In this document: piece by piece, positions 3,931 through 6,600 of the stretch | Layout: each line of letters starts with the position of its first letter | Numbering within the stretch: the first letter of the stretch is position 1 | NCBI GenBank assembly: GCA_021205645.1 | Contig: JAJPXE010000043.1 | Coordinates: 1 to 6,600, forward strand | Direction: 5' to 3' | DNA length: 6,600 bases | Origin: Candidatus Gastranaerophilales bacterium | GTDB taxonomy: Bacteria > Cyanobacteriota > Vampirovibrionia > Gastranaerophilales > Gastranaerophilaceae | Position numbers and translations under genes: made by a program | Notes under the pieces: generated by a model | What the model saw: the letters and a program-made list of their open reading frames with translations, nothing else | Databases searched by the model: none | What the model was told of the DNA's origin: nothing

Positions 3931-6585
3931 ATGGCTGAAATGAATAAGAGAGTCTGGCTTTTCAGAGAAGGTAATGCAGATATGCGAAATCTTCTCGGCG
4001 GTAAAGGTGCTAACTTAGCGGAAATGACTAACCTGGGTTTGCCGGTTCCTCCGGGGCTGACAATTACAACGGAAACCTGTATGGAATATATAAATAACGG
4101 GAATAAAATGCCTGCCGGGTTAATGGACGAGGTTAAAAAGGCATTAACTGATGTTGAGCGTCAGAAAGGTCAAAAGTTCGGCGATTCCGAAAACCCGCTT
4201 CTTGTTTCGGTTCGTTCGGGTGCAAGAGTGTCCATGCCGGGGATGATGGAAACTATTCTTAATCTCGGTTTAAACGATGAAACTGTTGAGGCAATGGTTA
4301 AGCTTACGAATAATCCGAGATTTTGTTATGATTCATACCGCAGATTTTTAACAATGTTCGGTTCTGTTGCGTGGGAAATGGACAGACAGAAATATTTTGA
4401 ATCGGAAGTAGAGAAAGTAAAACAGAGAGAGGGTGTTAAATCCGACACGGAGATTTCTGCTGAGGGTTGGAAGTCACTCATTTCCGTATATAAAAACGTT
4501 ATCAAAGAGGTTACGGGAAAAGAGTTTCCGCAGGATCCTTATGTACAGCTGCAGGAAGCCATTGAGGCTGTATTCCGTTCGTGGAATATTCCGCGAGCTG
4601 TTGCATACAGGAATATGAACAAGATTGACCATAATTACGGTACGGCGGTCAATGTTCAGTCAATGGTATTCGGTAATATGGGTGATGATTGTGCGACAGG
4701 TGTTTCTTTCACCCGTAACCCTGCTACGGGTGAGAACAAGTTCTACGGCGAATATTTAACAAATGCACAGGGTGAAGATGTTGTTGCAGGTATCAGAACC
4801 CCTAAGCCTATTGCCGAATTGGAACATGAGATGCCTGATTTATACAGGCAGTATGTTGATATTGCCAAAAAGCTTGAGCTTGGATATAAAGATGTTCAGG
4901 ATATGGAGTTTACGATTGAGAGGGGCAAATTATACATACTTCAGACCCGTAACGGTAAGCGTACTGCTGCTGCTGCTGTCAGGATTGCAGTTGAGATGTG
5001 CGAGGAAGGTATTATTACAAAAGAGCGTGCTATTCAACTTGTTGATCCTTATGCAGTTAACCAGATACTTTTGCCTTGTTTTGATACAAAGGCAATGTCA
5101 GAGGCACATAAGATTGCACAGGGTGTGAATGCATCTCCGGGTGCTGCGGTAGGAAAGATTGTGTTTGACACGGAAGAAGCTGCTCAAAGAGGGGAAGCCG
5201 GCGAGAAAATTATTCTGGTTCGTGTTGAAACCTGTCCTGATGATATCCACGGTATGGCTGTTTCACAGGGCGTTTTAACCCTCAGGGGCGGTGCCACTTC
5301 TCATGCAGCGGTTGTTGCTAAGGGAATGGGTAAACCCTGCGTTTCAGGTTGCGAAGATATGAAAATAGACCTTGCAAATGAAACATTGACCGGTTGTGAT
5401 GGGACTGTTTACCACAAGAACGATATTATTTCTCTTGACGGCGGCAAAGGTATCGTTATGGACGGTGCCGTTAAACTTGTTGAGGCTAATATTGATGAGA
5501 ATTGGAACAAGTTTTTCGGCTGGGTTAACGAGATTAAAAAATTAAAAGTTGAGGCTAACGCCGATACTCCTAAAGATATAGAGAATGCAAACAAGTTTGG
5601 TGCGGAGGGTGTCGGACTTTGCAGAACAGAGCATATGTTTATGGATCCTGACAGACTGCCGTGGGTTCAAAAGATGATTATTGCGGGAACTCCTGAGGCA
5701 AGGAGAGAAGCTCTGGATAAACTGCTTCCGATGCAGTATTCGGATTTTTATGCAATGTTCAGGGCAATCGGTGACAAGCCGATGACGGTAAGACTTCTTG
5801 ACCCGCCGCTGCACGAATTTCTGCCGGATAAGGAATCTTTAATAGCAGAAGTTGCGGAGCTTAAGGCACTTGGTAAAGATGCAAAAGAAAAAGAAGAGCT
5901 TTTGCATGTTGTGGAGAGTTTATCCGAATCTAACCCGATGATGGGGTTAAGAGGCTGCCGTTTGGGCTTAACTTATCCTGAAATTAACGAAATGCAGGTA
6001 AGAGCAATTTTTGAGGCTGCCTGTGATGTTAAAAAGGAAGGAATTGAAGTGAAGCCGTGGGTAATGATACCTCTTATCGGACATGTTAACGAGTTAAAGG
6101 TTGCAAAAGAAATCCTTGAAAAAGTGGCAGAGGCTGTAATGCTTGAAAAAGGTATCAAAGTTGGGTATAAGTTTGGTACAATGATAGAAATACCTCGTGC
6201 CGCATTGACTGCTGATGAGATAGCAGAGTATGCGGAATTTTTCTCATTCGGAACAAACGATCTGACCCAGATGACGTTTGGTTTCTCGCGTGATGACGCA
6301 GAGGGCAAGTTCTTGAACAGGTATGTTGAGCAGAAAATATTGCCGTCAAATCCGTTTGAAACACTTGATACAAAGGGAGTTGGTCAGCTTGTTGAGATGT
6401 CAATGGAGTGCGGCAAGAAAGTTAATCCAAGCCTTATAGGCGGTGTTTGCGGAGAACACGGCGGTGACCCTGATTCGGTTAAATTCTGTCACAGGATAGG
6501 TTTGGATTATGTTTCCTGTTCGCCGTTCAGAATCCCGCAGGCAAGGCTTGCTGCTGCTCAGGCGGTTGTTGAGAATAATAAATAA
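3931..6585 (+). CDS. ppdK: Pyruvate, phosphate dikinase
   Basis: Cytoplasmic enzyme that reversibly converts ATP, phosphate and pyruvate to AMP, pyrophosphate and PEP; in anaerobes it serves glycolysis with pyrophosphate or gluconeogenesis. The 884-residue product is full length (family about 870-890). The N-terminal ATP-grasp region shows LLGGKGANLAEM near 21-32, SVRSGARVSMPGMMETILNLGLN at about 93-115, and DMEFTIERGKLYILQTRNGKRT at 324-345. The swivelling phosphohistidine domain has RGGATSHAAVVAKGMGKPCVSG at 452-473, with His458 as the phosphocarrier and Thr456 at the position phosphorylated by the PPDK regulatory protein in regulated members. The C-terminal PEP/pyruvate TIM barrel has GLCRTEHMF (562-570), RLLDPPLHEFLP (621-632), MIEIPRAAL (751-759), SFGTNDLTQMTFGFSRDD (772-789), and GGVCGEHGGDP (837-847) with catalytic Cys840. 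All key residues are present. DPPLHEFLP and the length separate it from PEP synthase and enzyme I. It has its own promoter and is divergent from mgtE. No partner gene is visible; the 15 bases after the stop show no complete terminator. Confidence 0.98.
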   Translation: MAEMNKRVWLFREGNADMRNLLGGKGANLAEMTNLGLPVPPGLTITTETCMEYINNGNKMPAGLMDEVKKALTDVERQKGQKFGDSENPLLVSVRSGARVSMPGMMETILNLGLNDETVEAMVKLTNNPRFCYDSYRRFLTMFGSVAWEMDRQKYFESEVEKVKQREGVKSDTEISAEGWKSLISVYKNVIKEVTGKEFPQDPYVQLQEAIEAVFRSWNIPRAVAYRNMNKIDHNYGTAVNVQSMVFGNMGDDCATGVSFTRNPATGENKFYGEYLTNAQGEDVVAGIRTPKPIAELEHEMPDLYRQYVDIAKKLELGYKDVQDMEFTIERGKLYILQTRNGKRTAAAAVRIAVEMCEEGIITKERAIQLVDPYAVNQILLPCFDTKAMSEAHKIAQGVNASPGAAVGKIVFDTEEAAQRGEAGEKIILVRVETCPDDIHGMAVSQGVLTLRGGATSHAAVVAKGMGKPCVSGCEDMKIDLANETLTGCDGTVYHKNDIISLDGGKGIVMDGAVKLVEANIDENWNKFFGWVNEIKKLKVEANADTPKDIENANKFGAEGVGLCRTEHMFMDPDRLPWVQKMIIAGTPEARREALDKLLPMQYSDFYAMFRAIGDKPMTVRLLDPPLHEFLPDKESLIAEVAELKALGKDAKEKEELLHVVESLSESNPMMGLRGCRLGLTYPEINEMQVRAIFEAACDVKKEGIEVKPWVMIPLIGHVNELKVAKEILEKVAEAVMLEKGIKVGYKFGTMIEIPRAALTADEIAEYAEFFSFGTNDLTQMTFGFSRDDAEGKFLNRYVEQKILPSNPFETLDTKGVGQLVEMSMECGKKVNPSLIGGVCGEHGGDPDSVKFCHRIGLDYVSCSPFRIPQARLAAAQAVVENNK

Positions 6586-6600
6586 TACTTACTTTATTAT

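Noticed and set aside
6575..6600. Terminator after ppdK from ATAATAA / TTATTAT
   Set aside because: The stem is AT-only, overlaps the stop codon and reaches the window edge; it cannot be judged.

Overview
The window carries four protein-coding genes on AT-rich DNA (roughly 40% G+C by eye): trpS (+), an unrecognised 358-residue protein (+), mgtE (-) and ppdK (+). Three of the four have strong Shine-Dalgarno sites, so this is a bacterium. The iron-sulfur type of tryptophanyl-tRNA synthetase and pyruvate phosphate dikinase suggest a fermentative anaerobe. The mix, including a lysine-rich hypothetical protein of a style I associate with gut Gastranaerophilales (non-photosynthetic Cyanobacteria relatives, Vampirovibrionia/Melainabacteria), makes that lineage my best guess. 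This is an inference at about 50%; a Firmicute or other anaerobe is not excluded.

Layout: 1-74 is a leader with a possible promoter and a GGAGGG ribosome site. 75-1076 is trpS. 1077-1197 is AT-rich spacer with no convincing terminator and a probable promoter for the next gene. 1198-2274 is the unrecognised gene, best started at a TTG. 2277-3647 (-) is mgtE, which converges on it with only two bases between the stop codons. 3648-3930 is a divergent regulatory region: mgtE promoter elements without a Shine-Dalgarno, a rightward intrinsic terminator-like hairpin with no gene in front of it, an eight-G tract, TTTACCC repeats, and the ppdK promoter and ribosome site. 3931-6585 is ppdK; the last 15 bases are AT-rich and cut by the window edge.

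The genes do not form one pathway or one operon. trpS charges tRNA-Trp, MgtE admits Mg2+, and PPDK interconverts pyruvate and PEP using ATP/AMP and phosphate/pyrophosphate. I see no mobile-element gene, CRISPR array, phage gene, tRNA or rRNA. The points most worth a second look are the exact C-x22-C-x6-C-x2-C cluster motif in TrpS, the orphan protein, and the mgtE-ppdK intergenic region. There, a terminator pointing away from mgtE could end an antisense read-through transcript, end a small RNA, or belong to a dispersed repeat. I see no convincing new multi-gene system.
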